Of a stretch of DNA of 64,000 nt, positions 26,377 through 37,649 are shown piece by piece (position 1 is the first letter of the stretch; each line of letters opens with the position of its first letter). The notes beneath the pieces are model-generated. The model was not told the origin of the DNA. It saw only the letters and a program-made list of their open reading frames with translations, and ran no database searches. The position numbers and the translations under genes are program-made. The stretch lies in NCBI GenBank assembly GCA_903848955.1, contig CAINHS010000006.1:1-64000 (forward strand). The letters run 5' to 3'. Source of the DNA: an uncultured beta proteobacterium (GTDB lineage: Bacteria > Pseudomonadota > Gammaproteobacteria > Burkholderiales > Rhodocyclaceae).

Positions 26377-27201
26377 ATGCCTGAATTGCCCGAAGTCGAG
26401 GTCACCCGTCGCGGCATTGAACCGGTACTCGCCGGCAGCCGTGTCTCCGCTGTCATCGCCCGGACACCGGCACTGCGCTATCCGCTGCCGGAAAACCTGG
26501 GGCGGATACTCGGCGGACACCGCCTGGCGGCCGTCAGCCGGCGCGGCAAATACCTGCTGCTGGATTTCGGCCACGGCCATCTGCTGATCCACCTCGGCAT
26601 GTCCGGCAGCCTGCGGCTGGTTCCGGCCGGCCTGGCGGCCGCAGCGCATGATCATTTCGATCTGGTGTTCGCCGTCCGCGGCAGACCCATGGCATTGCGC
26701 TTGCGCGATCCGCGCCGCTTCGGCGCGATTCTCTGGCTGGATGGCGATCCGTGCGCCCACCCGCTGCTGGCCTCGCTCGGCGTCGAGCCGCTGACGGCGG
26801 AGTTCAATGCCAAATGGTTAAAGGACGAACTGGCCGGTCGCTCGGCGGCGATCAAGCCGACCTTGATGGACAGCCACCGTGTCGTCGGCATCGGCAACAT
26901 CTACGCATCGGAAAGCCTGTTCCGCGCCGGCATCGATCCGCGCACCGCAGCAGGACGGATTTCCCGGCAGCGCCTGGAACGTCTCGTGCCGTCAATCAAG
27001 GCGACGCTGAACGCGGCGATCGAAGCCGGCGGCAGCAGCCTGCGCGACTTCATTCATTCGGACGGCAGTTCCGGCTACTTCCAGCAGCAGCATTTTGTCT
27101 ATGGCCGCAGCGGCGAACCCTGCCGCGTCTGCGGCCATGCCGTCAGGGAACTGCGTCAGGGGCAGCGCGCGACTTTCTTCTGCGGGCGCTGCCAGCGCTG
27201 A
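26377..27201 (+). CDS. mutM: Formamidopyrimidine-DNA glycosylase
   Basis: Base-excision repair enzyme that removes 8-oxoguanine. The 274-residue product begins M-P-E-L-P-E-V-E-V, with catalytic Pro2 and Glu3, contains the helix-two-turn-helix region N-I-Y-A-S-E-S-L-F-R-A-G-I, and ends in a zinc finger C-x2-C...C-x2-C (C-R-V-C, C-G-R-C). ATG 26377 is fixed by Pro2. Divergent from the TPR gene. Confidence 0.97.
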   Translation: MPELPEVEVTRRGIEPVLAGSRVSAVIARTPALRYPLPENLGRILGGHRLAAVSRRGKYLLLDFGHGHLLIHLGMSGSLRLVPAGLAAAAHDHFDLVFAVRGRPMALRLRDPRRFGAILWLDGDPCAHPLLASLGVEPLTAEFNAKWLKDELAGRSAAIKPTLMDSHRVVGIGNIYASESLFRAGIDPRTAAGRISRQRLERLVPSIKATLNAAIEAGGSSLRDFIHSDGSSGYFQQQHFVYGRSGEPCRVCGHAVRELRQGQRATFFCGRCQR

Positions 27202-27221
27202 CGGCGGCGACGGCTGTCCTG

Positions 27222-28524
<1,303 letters not shown>

Positions 28525-28530
28525 GACGGC

Positions 28531-29820
28531 TCAGTCGGCGGCCACAACTACCGTAACCAGGTTTTCAGCCTTCACATGACGGGCAAAGGCGGCTTTCACC
28601 TGCTCCGCCGTGACGGCCTGCACCTTCGCCGGGAATTCATCGAGGTAGGTCAAGGGCAGGCCGTAGAAGCCTATTGCTGACAGGTAGCCGAGCAGCTTGG
28701 CGTTGCTGTCCATGCGCAACGCCAGGCCATCGATCATGTTCTTCTTCGCCGCCGCGAGTTCCTTCCGGCCGGGTCCTTTGGCAATGTATCCGGTGAGCAC
28801 TTCGTCCACCACCTTGAGCGCATCGCCGACCTGCTCGCGCTTGGTTTGCAGACCGATCTCGAACGGACCCTCGAGTTTTCGCGGAGCGAAGTACGAATAC
28901 ACGCTATAGGCATAGCCGCGCTTTTCGCGGACCTCCTTCATCAGTCGCGAAACGAAGCCGCCGCCACCCAGGGTGTAGTTGCCCACCAACAGGGGAAAAT
29001 AGTCGGGATCGCTGCGGCTGATCGCCGGCAGCCCGATATGGACATGGCTCTGCGCCGCCGGATGCGCGATCTTTATGGTTGTGCGCAGCGGCTTGGTTAC
29101 CGCCGGCGGCACCAGATCGCCGCCTCCGGCCGGCAGTGCTTCGGTCAGCCGCTGGGCGATGGCTTCCGCTGCGGTCCGCGATACGTCGCCGATGATGGAA
29201 ACGATGGCGCCGGCGGCACCGTAGTGCTGACGGTGGAATGTCACCAGGTCCTCGCGCGTGATGGTCGCCACGCTCTCGGCCGTGGGACTGACGCCGTACG
29301 GGTGGCCGGGGTAGATCGCGGCGGCGAAGCGCTTGCCGGCGATGGCGTCGGGGCGCGTCTCGGCCTCGCGGATACTGGCGATGCTGCGGCCTCTTTCACG
29401 CTCCAGCGCGGCTTGCGGGAACGTCGGCGCCGAGAGGATGGTGCGCATCAGGTCGAGTGCGGCGTCGCGCTGCGGCTGGGCCGAAAGGGTGCGCAGGCTG
29501 ATGCTGGCGCGGTCGCTGTCGACCCCGCCGCCGAGGTGCGCGGCGATGTCCACCAGGCGTCCGGCGATGTGTTCTTCATCGAGGCCGGCGGCACCGGTTT
29601 CGAGCAGGCTATGCGTCAGGCCGGCAAGTCCCGATTTGCCGGCGGGAACGAATGCCGCTCCCGCGGCAAAGTCGATCTGGACATCGAGGATGGGCAGGAC
29701 GCGGGTCTCGACGAAATACACCTTGGCGCCGGAAGGCGCGGTCCAGTGCTCGATCTTTACGCCGGCCAGGGCGAGCGTCGAAACCAGGGATGACAGCAGG
29801 AGAACAATCAGGGTACGCAT
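28531..29820 (-). CDS. M16 peptidase-family protein lacking the zinc motif
   Basis: A 429-residue periplasmic insulinase-fold protein with a signal peptide (residues 1-19). Where an active M16 enzyme has HxxEH this protein reads H-S-L-L-E-T, so the zinc site is degenerate. Such proteins pair with an active partner; the gene just upstream, 29820-31184, keeps the motif. It is co-transcribed with that gene (one-base overlap) and with rsmD-coaD downstream. Confidence 0.92.
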   Translation of the reverse strand: MRTLIVLLLSSLVSTLALAGVKIEHWTAPSGAKVYFVETRVLPILDVQIDFAAGAAFVPAGKSGLAGLTHSLLETGAAGLDEEHIAGRLVDIAAHLGGGVDSDRASISLRTLSAQPQRDAALDLMRTILSAPTFPQAALERERGRSIASIREAETRPDAIAGKRFAAAIYPGHPYGVSPTAESVATITREDLVTFHRQHYGAAGAIVSIIGDVSRTAAEAIAQRLTEALPAGGGDLVPPAVTKPLRTTIKIAHPAAQSHVHIGLPAISRSDPDYFPLLVGNYTLGGGGFVSRLMKEVREKRGYAYSVYSYFAPRKLEGPFEIGLQTKREQVGDALKVVDEVLTGYIAKGPGRKELAAAKKNMIDGLALRMDSNAKLLGYLSAIGFYGLPLTYLDEFPAKVQAVTAEQVKAAFARHVKAENLVTVVVAAD

Positions 29821-31184
29821 CAGTGCCTCACTGCCACGGAGGGCTTCTTCGGTTTGCTCTTGTCGACGGGCTGCGGATCGAGTACGGCAATGCTCAGGGC
29901 ATCGTCCTTGAAGTATTTTCTCGCCACCGCCTGAACCTCTTCAGCCGTCACGCTTTTCAGCTGCTCCAGCATGGCATCGATGTCGCGCCAGGACTCGCCG
30001 GCCGCCTCGGCGCCGCCTATCTCCATGGCCTGCGCCATCAGTGAATCGCGCTTGTAGATCTGGGCGGCAATCGACTGGGTCTTGACGCGGGTGAGTTCCT
30101 CCGCCGACACGCCTTCGTCCTGAATGAGCTTGATCTCGGCTCGCAGCGCGGCTTCCAGATCGGCAATGGTTTTTCCTTCCGCCGGCTGCCCGTCGAGGAC
30201 AAAACTTGCCTCGCCGCGCAGCGTGCCGTCGTAGCCGGCGCCGGCCGATTGCGCGACGCGGCTGCCGCGCACCAGGTTGCGGGCAAATCGCGAAGCATCG
30301 TGGCCGTCGAGCACGGTTGCCAGCACGTCCAGCGCGTACGGGTCGCGATCCTTCTGCACATCGCGCAGCCTGGGCGCCTTCCACGCCATCGCCAGGTAGG
30401 GCAGCTGCGCCGGCGCCTTGACGCTCAGCCGCCGCATGCCGGCCTGCTCGGGCTCGTTCTGCGGCTTGCGTTGCGGCAAGGCGCGGGCCTTGAGCGGACC
30501 GTAGTACTTCTGCGCCAGGCGGAACACCTCGCGGTGATCGACATCGCCCACCACCACCACATAGGCATTGTTCGGCGTATACCACAGCCGGTACCAGTCG
30601 CGCGCGTCCTGCCACGTCATGTGCTCAAGATCGTCCATCCAGCCGATGATCGGACGGCGATAGGGATGCGCCTGGAACATTGCCGAGTTGAGCGCCTCGT
30701 GCACCAGCGCATGCGGGTCGTCGTCGGTGCGCAAGCGCCTTTCCTCCATCACCACCTTGATCTCGGAGGAAAACTCCTTGGCGTCCAACCGCAGATTCGC
30801 CATCCGGTCCGCTTCGAGTTTCATCATTTCCGGCAGGGCGGCCTTCGGCACGATCTGGAAGTAGGCGGTGTAGTCACGGCTGGTGAAGGCGTTGTCGCGT
30901 CCGCCGGCTTCGGCCACGCGCTTGTTGAACTCGCCTGCAGCCAGATTCCTGGTGCCCTTGAACATCAGGTGTTCCAGGGCATGGGCGACGCCCGACGTGC
31001 CGTCTTTCTCGTCCATGCTGCCGGCACGGTACCAGACCATATGCACCGCCGTCGGCGCCCGCCGGTCCTCCTTGACGATGACGCGCAAGCCGTTGGCGAG
31101 CTGGGTTTCAAAAGGGTTGGCAAGACCCGGCGCCGGTACCGCGGCGAACGCCAGCAAGCTTAAGGCTGCAAACAATGGTTTCAT
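29820..31184 (-). CDS. M16 family zinc metallopeptidase, active subunit
   Basis: A 454-residue periplasmic protein with signal peptide (M-K-P-L-F-A-A-L-S-L-L-A-F, cleavage near G-L-A) and an intact H68-A-L-E71-H72 zinc motif with the distal glutamate around residues 147-148 (V-V-M-E-E-R-R). It probably forms a heterodimer with the downstream zinc-less partner. An in-frame ATG at 31202 would add six residues; neither start has a good ribosome binding site. Divergent from ftsY. Confidence 0.93.
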   Translation of the reverse strand: MKPLFAALSLLAFAAVPAPGLANPFETQLANGLRVIVKEDRRAPTAVHMVWYRAGSMDEKDGTSGVAHALEHLMFKGTRNLAAGEFNKRVAEAGGRDNAFTSRDYTAYFQIVPKAALPEMMKLEADRMANLRLDAKEFSSEIKVVMEERRLRTDDDPHALVHEALNSAMFQAHPYRRPIIGWMDDLEHMTWQDARDWYRLWYTPNNAYVVVVGDVDHREVFRLAQKYYGPLKARALPQRKPQNEPEQAGMRRLSVKAPAQLPYLAMAWKAPRLRDVQKDRDPYALDVLATVLDGHDASRFARNLVRGSRVAQSAGAGYDGTLRGEASFVLDGQPAEGKTIADLEAALRAEIKLIQDEGVSAEELTRVKTQSIAAQIYKRDSLMAQAMEIGGAEAAGESWRDIDAMLEQLKSVTAEEVQAVARKYFKDDALSIAVLDPQPVDKSKPKKPSVAVRH

Positions 31185-31289
31185 GGACAGGGGTATCGAC
31201 ATGTGGCTGACAGGGTTGAAAAAACGGCTTCTGATAGAATTCCGGAGGCGCACATCTTAGCGCGGCTCCAGCCTCCGACCGCATTCCGC

Positions 31290-32279
31290 ATGTTTGGTTT
31301 CCTCAAGACAAAAAAGGACGACCCCGCCGCCCCGGCCGCCGAGATAACGGCCCCCCCGTCGCCGCGCACTTCGTGGCGCGAACGCCTCAAGAACGGGCTT
31401 TCCCGCACCCGCGATACCCTCAACACGCCGCTGACCGAACTTTTCAGCCGGGCGAAGATCGACGATGAACTGCTCGACGATCTGGAAACCACACTGCTGA
31501 TGGCGGATTGCGGCGTCGACGCGACGCAGTGGCTGCTGGCTGAACTCAAGGCCAGCGTCAAGCGCGACCGGCTGGAAACCCCGGCGCAACTGCGATCCGC
31601 TCTGGCCAGGGGGCTGCAGACCCTCCTCGCGCCGCTCGAGAAAACGCTCGACGCGGGCGGCCATCAACCCTTCGTGATCATGATCGCCGGCGTCAACGGC
31701 GCCGGCAAGACCACCTCCATCGGCAAGCTGGCGAAACATTTTCAGAGCCAGGGCAAGAGCGTTCTGCTGGCGGCCGGCGACACCTTCCGCGCCGCGGCGC
31801 GTGAACAGCTGACGGCCTGGGGGGAACGCAATGGCGTCACCGTCATATCCCAGGAGTCCGGCGATCCGGCAGCCGTCGTGTATGACGCCATCAGCGCCGC
31901 GCGTGCCCGCAAGATCGACGTCGTGCTCGCCGATACCGCCGGGCGCCTGCCGACCCAACTGCATCTGATGGAAGAAATTGCCAAGGTGCGCCGGGTCATC
32001 CAGAAGGCCGATGCGTCGGGTCCCCACGAAGTCCTGCTGGTACTTGACGCCAACATCGGCCAGAACGCCGTGCAGCAGGTCAAGGCCTTCGACAAGGCCA
32101 TCGGCGTCAGCGGCCTGATCATCACCAAGCTTGACGGCACGGCCAAGGGCGGTGTGCTCGCCGCCATCGCCCGCCAGTGCCCGAAGCCGGTGCGCTTCAT
32201 CGGCATCGGCGAGGGCATCGACGACCTGCAAGCCTTCCGCGCCGACGAGTTTGTCGAGGCCTTGCTCGGGTCACCTTAG
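31290..32279 (+). CDS. ftsY: Signal recognition particle receptor FtsY
   Basis: SRP-dependent targeting GTPase at the inner membrane. The 329-residue product has a short acidic A region, the N domain (residues about 40-115), and the G domain with G-V-N-G-A-G-K-T-T, D-T-F-R-A-A-A-R-E-Q-L, D-T-A-G-R and T-K-L-D-G-T-A-K-G-G. First gene of an ftsY-ftsE-ftsX operon with overlapping ends. Confidence 0.96.
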   Translation: MFGFLKTKKDDPAAPAAEITAPPSPRTSWRERLKNGLSRTRDTLNTPLTELFSRAKIDDELLDDLETTLLMADCGVDATQWLLAELKASVKRDRLETPAQLRSALARGLQTLLAPLEKTLDAGGHQPFVIMIAGVNGAGKTTSIGKLAKHFQSQGKSVLLAAGDTFRAAAREQLTAWGERNGVTVISQESGDPAAVVYDAISAARARKIDVVLADTAGRLPTQLHLMEEIAKVRRVIQKADASGPHEVLLVLDANIGQNAVQQVKAFDKAIGVSGLIITKLDGTAKGGVLAAIARQCPKPVRFIGIGEGIDDLQAFRADEFVEALLGSP

Positions 32280-32926
32280 TGATTCGCTTCGACCGCGTCT
32301 CCAAGCGCTATCCGCCCGGCGTCGATGCGCTTTCCGACCTCAGTTTCGAGGTGGCGGAGCGGGAAATGGTTGTTGTCAGCGGTCACTCGGGAGCGGGCAA
32401 GTCGACGCTGCTCAAGCTGGCTGCAGCAGTGGAAAGCTCCACCGGGGGAGCGGTTCTGGTCGGCGGCCAGAACCTGAGCGGACTCTCGCGTTCGGCCTTG
32501 CCCTACCTGCGCCGGCGCATCGGCATGGTGTTCCAGGATCAGAAGCTGCTGTTCGATCGCAGCGTATTCGAAAATGTCATGCTGCCCTTGTCGATCGCCG
32601 GCTTCCCGCCCAGGGAAGCCGCCGGCCGGGTGCGCGCGGCGCTGGACAAGGTCGGTCTTGCCAGCCGCGAAAAAGCCCTGCCGGTGATGCTCTCCGGGGG
32701 GGAACAGCAGCGCCTGGCGATCGCCCGCGCCGTGGCCAACCGTCCGCGCCTGCTGCTGGCCGATGAACCCACGGCCCATCTCGATGGCGAGACCGCGGCG
32801 GATGTGGGGCGCATCTTCAACGAATTCCACCATGTCGGCGTCACGGTGCTGATTGCCACTTATGCCAGGGAGCTGTTTCCGGCGGCGCGCTGCCTGCGGC
32901 TTGATCACGGCAAGCTGCTGCCATGA
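32279..32926 (+). CDS. ftsE: Cell division ATP-binding protein FtsE
   Basis: ABC ATPase that works with FtsX to control peptidoglycan amidases at the septum. The 215-residue product has Walker [10 protein letters not shown], signature L-S-G-G-E-Q-Q-R, and Walker [12 protein letters not shown] 32279 overlaps the final base of the ftsY stop. The switch region reads I-A-T-Y-A-R, where the usual histidine of the H-loop (A-T-H-D) appears replaced by Tyr, a departure worth noting. Confidence 0.94.
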   Translation: MIRFDRVSKRYPPGVDALSDLSFEVAEREMVVVSGHSGAGKSTLLKLAAAVESSTGGAVLVGGQNLSGLSRSALPYLRRRIGMVFQDQKLLFDRSVFENVMLPLSIAGFPPREAAGRVRAALDKVGLASREKALPVMLSGGEQQRLAIARAVANRPRLLLADEPTAHLDGETAADVGRIFNEFHHVGVTVLIATYARELFPAARCLRLDHGKLLP

Positions 32927-33819
32927 AGATCTGGCTGTTTCACCATCGCGATGCCGCCCTGCTGGCCTGGCGCAGACTGACTGCCGCCCCGCTCAGCAGC
33001 CTGCTTTCCCTGCTCGCCATCGGCGTCGCGCTGGCCCTCCCGGCCGGAGGCCAGATGCTGCTCGCCAACGCGCTGCAACTGGCCGGCACGACCTCCGCCG
33101 TGCCGCAGATTTCCATCTTCATGGCGGGCAACGCAGAACGGCGGGCGGCAACCGAGATTGGAGCGCGCCTGGCCAAGTACGGCGGCGTCAAGCAGGTGCA
33201 ATTCCTGCCGCGGGAAGAGACGCTGGCGCGAATGAAAACCAGCCCCGGCCTGCGTGACGTGGTCGACGCTTTGCCGACAAACCCGTTCCCTGATGCTTTT
33301 GTCGTTACCGCCACGGATGACTACCCGGACGCGCTGGAAAGGCTCGCGGTCGAGTTCCGCCAATGGCCCAAGGTCGAGCACGTGCAGCTCGATTCGGCCT
33401 GGGTGCGCCGGCTCGATGCCCTGTTCCGGCTCGGCCGCACCGCGGTAATGCTGCTCGGCGTGCTGCTCGGTGCCGGGCTGATTGCCATCAGCTTCGGCAT
33501 TATCCGCGCGCAAGTGCTGACGCACCGGGCAGAAATCGAGGTCAGCGCGCTGCTCGGGGCCACGGACGGTTTCATCCGCCGCCCCTTCCTTTATTACGGC
33601 GTGCTGCTGGGCCTCGGCGCAGGCATCGTGGCCTGGCTGCTGGTCGGCGCCGCCGCGCTCTGGCTGCGCGCACCGCTGAGCGAACTGGTGCGGCTGTACG
33701 AACTCACTCTCGATCTGCGGGCTCTTGACGGGCGCGACACGGCCCTGCTGCTGGGCTTTGCCGCCGGCCTCGGCTGGCTGGGCGCGATGATTTCCTTGCG
33801 CCAGCATCTGCGGCAATGA
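32923..33819 (+). CDS. ftsX: Cell division protein FtsX
   Basis: A 298-residue integral membrane partner of FtsE. It has one N-terminal transmembrane segment (about residues 23-45), an extracytoplasmic domain, and three C-terminal transmembrane segments in the usual FtsX arrangement. Its ATG overlaps the ftsE stop (ATGA). In many proteobacteria rpoH follows ftsX; here rpoH is 27 kb away. Confidence 0.94.
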   Translation: MKIWLFHHRDAALLAWRRLTAAPLSSLLSLLAIGVALALPAGGQMLLANALQLAGTTSAVPQISIFMAGNAERRAATEIGARLAKYGGVKQVQFLPREETLARMKTSPGLRDVVDALPTNPFPDAFVVTATDDYPDALERLAVEFRQWPKVEHVQLDSAWVRRLDALFRLGRTAVMLLGVLLGAGLIAISFGIIRAQVLTHRAEIEVSALLGATDGFIRRPFLYYGVLLGLGAGIVAWLLVGAAALWLRAPLSELVRLYELTLDLRALDGRDTALLLGFAAGLGWLGAMISLRQHLRQ

Positions 33820-33934
33820 TGACGGGCGACAACTGGTATCCTGAATCGCGCATTTGACGGCAGCCGTCGCTGAGTTGATTGCGGGGACGAACAGGAAACT
33901 GCCGGATAACAATATTCCAGAGAGGAGACGCATC

Positions 33935-34834
33935 ATGCGCTTCGGATTTCACACGTTCATGGTTGCCCCTGAGGAATTGCAGGACATCGCCCGTACTGCG
34001 GATGAATGCGGCTGGGACAGCATCCAGGTGGCCGATGCCCCGTTTTTTCCGGAGGTCATCTCGGTTCCCTATCCGTATCACCCCGACGGCACGCGCTTCT
34101 GGCCCCTCGACATGCCGGTACTGGATCCCTGGGTGGCGATCACCGCCATGGCCTCGGTAACCAAGCGCATCCGCTTCATTCCCTCCGTTCTCAGGCTGGC
34201 GGTCCGCCAGCCTTTGCTGGAGGCCAAGAGCCTGTGCTCGGTGGCAGCGATTTCCAATGATCGCGTCGCTCTGGGCGTGGGACTGGCCTGGATGCCCGAG
34301 GAATTCAAATGGCTCAAACAGGACATGAAGACCCGCGGCGCGCGCCAGGACGAGGCCATTCAAGTGCTTCGCCTGCTGATGCAAGGCGGCATGGTCGAGT
34401 TCCACGGCAAGTACCACGACTTCGACCGACTGATAATGGCACCGGTACCCAAGAAGCGGATTCCCATCTATGTCGGAGGCACGACGAAATTCGCTTTGCG
34501 CCGTGCCGCGCGCTTCGGCGACGGCTGGATTGCCGTGATTCACACCAGGGACGAGATCAAGGGCCTCGTCGCAGAACTCAACAGACTCCGCGCCGAGTTC
34601 GGGCGCGAGAAGGAAGCCTTCGACATCATGCTGCACTGCCCGGACGTCCAGACCGTCGACGAAATCCGTCGCCTCGAGGACATCGGCATCACCGATCTGC
34701 AGATCACGCCGTGGACCCAGACCGTCCGGGCTGAAGAAGGTGTCGGCGCCATCATGCGCCAGCAGCCGCCGCTGGCGGTGAAGCAGGAAGCCATCAAGCG
34801 CTACAGCGAGGAAGTCATCGCCAGGTTTCACTAG
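33935..34834 (+). CDS. LLM-class flavin-dependent oxidoreductase
   Basis: A 299-residue luciferase-like TIM-barrel oxidoreductase, using FMN or F420. Landmarks are R-F-G-F-H-T-F at the start, V-A-L-G-V-G-L-A-W-M-P-E-E-F, and P-I-Y-V-G-G-T-T-K-F-A-L-R-R-A-A-R-F-G-D-G-W. AGAGGAG lies eight bases before ATG 33935. The substrate is unknown. A TonB-dependent receptor follows after 243 bases, so uptake and oxidation of a hydrophobic compound is a reasonable but unproven idea. Confidence 0.9.
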   Translation: MRFGFHTFMVAPEELQDIARTADECGWDSIQVADAPFFPEVISVPYPYHPDGTRFWPLDMPVLDPWVAITAMASVTKRIRFIPSVLRLAVRQPLLEAKSLCSVAAISNDRVALGVGLAWMPEEFKWLKQDMKTRGARQDEAIQVLRLLMQGGMVEFHGKYHDFDRLIMAPVPKKRIPIYVGGTTKFALRRAARFGDGWIAVIHTRDEIKGLVAELNRLRAEFGREKEAFDIMLHCPDVQTVDEIRRLEDIGITDLQITPWTQTVRAEEGVGAIMRQQPPLAVKQEAIKRYSEEVIARFH

Positions 34835-35077
34835 CGCATCCCTCCGTTGGCGGGGTCCGGCGCGGGGCATTCACGGTTTTATGCAGGGCGCCCGCCGGGC
34901 AGGCGGTCAGCAGCAGATCAGCATAGTCTGTCTGGACGATGTCCGGTGGCGGAGGGAGTTTCTATGCTCATGCGGGCGATTATTGTGGTATTTTGTCATG
35001 CCCGATGGATTTTCGGCGCCGTGCATGTTGCGACCGGATTCCTTATAGAAAGACAATGTCTTTGAGAGGAGATAGTC

Positions 35078-37483
35078 ATGATTCAATGCCGCATGGATCG
35101 ATTCCGGGTGCGCGTTCTGCCCGCAATGCTCGCCGCCGCTTTTTCCGGCGTCTGCGCCAACGCTAGCGCCCAGGCTCAGGCGCTGGAAGAAGTCATCATT
35201 ACCGCGCAAAAGCGCTCCGAGAATCTTCAGGACGTGCCGATCTCGGTCTTGTCGCTGAATGCCAAGACGCTGGAGAATCGTGGTGTCGTCAGCCTCGCCG
35301 ACGTCAACGACGGCTCGGTGGTCGGCCTCAACCTGGCCCCCTATCCCGGCAGTGCCGATGTCTTCTTCCCCACCTTCCGCGGCATCACCACGAACTCCCT
35401 TTTCGTCACCGCGCCGAACCCCATCGCCGTGCATCTCAACGGCGTGTTCCTGTCGCAACTCGTCGGCCTTTCCAATCCGGCCGCCGACCTGGAGCGCATC
35501 GAAATCCTCAAGGGCCCGCAGGGTGTGATGTCAGGCCGCAACGCCACCGGGGGCGCGCTGAACATATTCACGGCCAAGCCCACTCTCGGCGAGTTCGACT
35601 TCAAGCAGCAGATCACCTTTGCCGACCGCAAGCAATTTCTCTCCAAGACCGTCGTCAATGTTCCGCTCAGCGATACCGTGGCGGCGAAGGTTGCGTATCT
35701 CAACAGTTCGCGCGACAGCCAGGGCGTGAACAACTCGGCGCCCGGCGGCGTCAAGTTCGGCGAGCACGATTCCGATGCCTGGCGCTTCGACGTGCGCTGG
35801 AAGCCGAACAATGCGTTCACGCTCGACTACGGTTATGACTATTCGCTGTCCAAGGGCTATGACACGCCGGCGCAGTGCCTGTATGCATCGCCGACCTACG
35901 TGGCGATGGCCGCAGGCGGCGCCGGTGATCCGCGCAATGTGGCTTTCGTCAACGGCTGCCGGCCGGACAAGCAGGACAGCCTGTACTTCCCCTTTGCCAT
36001 GGGCAAGAACCGCAACGAGGCGCAGGGACACACCCTCAACCTCGAATGGATCGCCAGCCCGACCCTGACCCTGCGGTCCATCACCGGTTACCGCAAGGTC
36101 GACACGCTCAACAATTACAACTACGGCGCCTATGTCGGCGCTGCCGACGTCCGTGCCGACAGCGCACCGTTCACGGTCACCGGCGCCGGTGGCTTCACGC
36201 TTGGCACCCCGGTCAAACTGGTCAACGAAGCCTGGTCGCAGGAATTCCAGTTCCTTGGTGCGATCGCGCCCAACCTCAAATACACCGCCGGCGTCTACTA
36301 CTCGTCGGAAAAGGGCAGCCAGCACTCCGGGCCCAATGTCGGCATGTACATGCCGGGTGCCGTGGTACCCGGGGTGGATATGCTGATGATCGATGCCAAA
36401 GGCATCAACTCGGCTACCAGCAAGTCCGTCGCCATCTTCGGCCAGTTGAACTGGACGCCGGACATCCTCGACAAGAAATTGGAAATCATCCCCGGCGTCC
36501 GCTTCACCCGGGACCATCGCCGTGCCGACGGCTACAACACCGGCTGGACGATGGGCTATCCGGTGGTTGCCACCGGCGTCGGCACAGGCATACTGCCCTT
36601 TGCGGCGTTCCCGATCGCCGCGCCTGACGTGGGATTCACCAGTTCCATCGGCGACCGCACTTTCTCGCAGGCCACACCCGCGCTGTCCTTCGACTACCAC
36701 TGGAACGACAGGCTGATGAGCTACCTGAAGTTTGCCAAGGGCTATACCAGCGGCGGCTTCGATGCGGTATCCGGTGGCGCGACAGCGGCCGACTTCAGCA
36801 AGGGTTTCGACGCCGAGACCATCAAGTCGTTCGAACTCGGCTTGAAGGGCGAGTTCATGGAGCGGCGCCTGCGCACCAACATGGCCTTGTTCCAGAGCAA
36901 ATACACGAAGGAGCAGAAATCGGTGGCGCTGCCAACCGGAGGCTGGAAGACCGAGAACGTCGGCGGCTCAACCTACGAGGGCTTTGAATTCGATCTGACT
37001 GCGGCGCTCACCGAAAGGGCGCGCCTGGGCTTCAGCTATGCGACCTTGAGCCACAAGTACACGAGTTGGATCGACCCGACGACGGGAGCGGATGTGACGG
37101 CACTGCGCAAGCTGATCGTGCCCAAGGATGACTTCACCGTCAATCTTGACTATCGTTTCCCCGGCCTGGGCCTGCCGGGACGACTGGACGGCACGCTGAG
37201 CTATTTCCATCGCGACCGCACATCGACACCGCTGAACCTGGTTACGCCGAATGTGGAGTTGTATTCGACGACACCGGCTTTCGGCCTGTGGAATGCCCGT
37301 ATCGCTCTCTCGCAACTCAAGGTCGGCCCGGAAAAGCATGGCGATCTGACGGTGGCGCTGTGGGCAAAGAATCTCACCGACAAGAAGTACATCAACCTGT
37401 CCTACCAGGGTTGGACTTCGGCAGGGTCCGCTTCGTGGGGTGATCCGCGCTCGGTTGGTCTGGACCTGATCTACCAGTACTGA
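35078..37483 (+). CDS. TonB-dependent outer-membrane receptor
   Basis: An 801-residue receptor with a signal peptide (cleavage after A-S-A near residue 28), a TonB box (E-E-V-I-I-T-A-Q-K-R at about 36-45), a plug domain, and a 22-strand barrel ending in aromatic Tyr. The sequence style (A-Q-K-R-S-E-N-L-Q-D-V-P-I-S-V) belongs to the subgroup common in sphingomonads and steroid or aromatic degraders rather than classical siderophore receptors. AGAGGAG precedes ATG 35078. A strong terminator ends the gene. Confidence 0.93.
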   Translation: MIQCRMDRFRVRVLPAMLAAAFSGVCANASAQAQALEEVIITAQKRSENLQDVPISVLSLNAKTLENRGVVSLADVNDGSVVGLNLAPYPGSADVFFPTFRGITTNSLFVTAPNPIAVHLNGVFLSQLVGLSNPAADLERIEILKGPQGVMSGRNATGGALNIFTAKPTLGEFDFKQQITFADRKQFLSKTVVNVPLSDTVAAKVAYLNSSRDSQGVNNSAPGGVKFGEHDSDAWRFDVRWKPNNAFTLDYGYDYSLSKGYDTPAQCLYASPTYVAMAAGGAGDPRNVAFVNGCRPDKQDSLYFPFAMGKNRNEAQGHTLNLEWIASPTLTLRSITGYRKVDTLNNYNYGAYVGAADVRADSAPFTVTGAGGFTLGTPVKLVNEAWSQEFQFLGAIAPNLKYTAGVYYSSEKGSQHSGPNVGMYMPGAVVPGVDMLMIDAKGINSATSKSVAIFGQLNWTPDILDKKLEIIPGVRFTRDHRRADGYNTGWTMGYPVVATGVGTGILPFAAFPIAAPDVGFTSSIGDRTFSQATPALSFDYHWNDRLMSYLKFAKGYTSGGFDAVSGGATAADFSKGFDAETIKSFELGLKGEFMERRLRTNMALFQSKYTKEQKSVALPTGGWKTENVGGSTYEGFEFDLTAALTERARLGFSYATLSHKYTSWIDPTTGADVTALRKLIVPKDDFTVNLDYRFPGLGLPGRLDGTLSYFHRDRTSTPLNLVTPNVELYSTTPAFGLWNARIALSQLKVGPEKHGDLTVALWAKNLTDKKYINLSYQGWTSAGSASWGDPRSVGLDLIYQY

Positions 37484-37505
37484 AAAGCCGTGTAACTCGC
37501 AGCAG

Positions 37506-37538
37506 GGGCAGCCATGAAAATGGCTGCCCTTTTTTTTC
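37506..37538 (+). terminator. Intrinsic terminator after the TonB receptor gene
   Basis: GGGCAGCCAT, loop GAAA, ATGGCTGCCC: a perfect 10-bp stem with a tetraloop followed by eight Ts. Confidence 0.95.
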
Positions 37539-37649
37539 GGTGCGCCGGCAATTTCCGATCTCAGGGGTTTCGCCAATGCCATCAATCCGCATCCATCATC
37601 CTGTACACTGAACCGAAGAAGAGTGCCGGTTCAGGGGAGACGAGAAGGT

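Noticed and set aside
28531-31184. PqqF/PqqG-type PQQ processing peptidases
   Set aside because: No pqq genes are nearby; an active/inactive M16 pair next to rsmD-coaD and ftsY is ordinary in betaproteobacteria.
34835-35077. Promoter or riboswitch before the TonB receptor
   Set aside because: A TATAGA hexamer is present but no -35 at proper spacing and no recognisable riboswitch fold.
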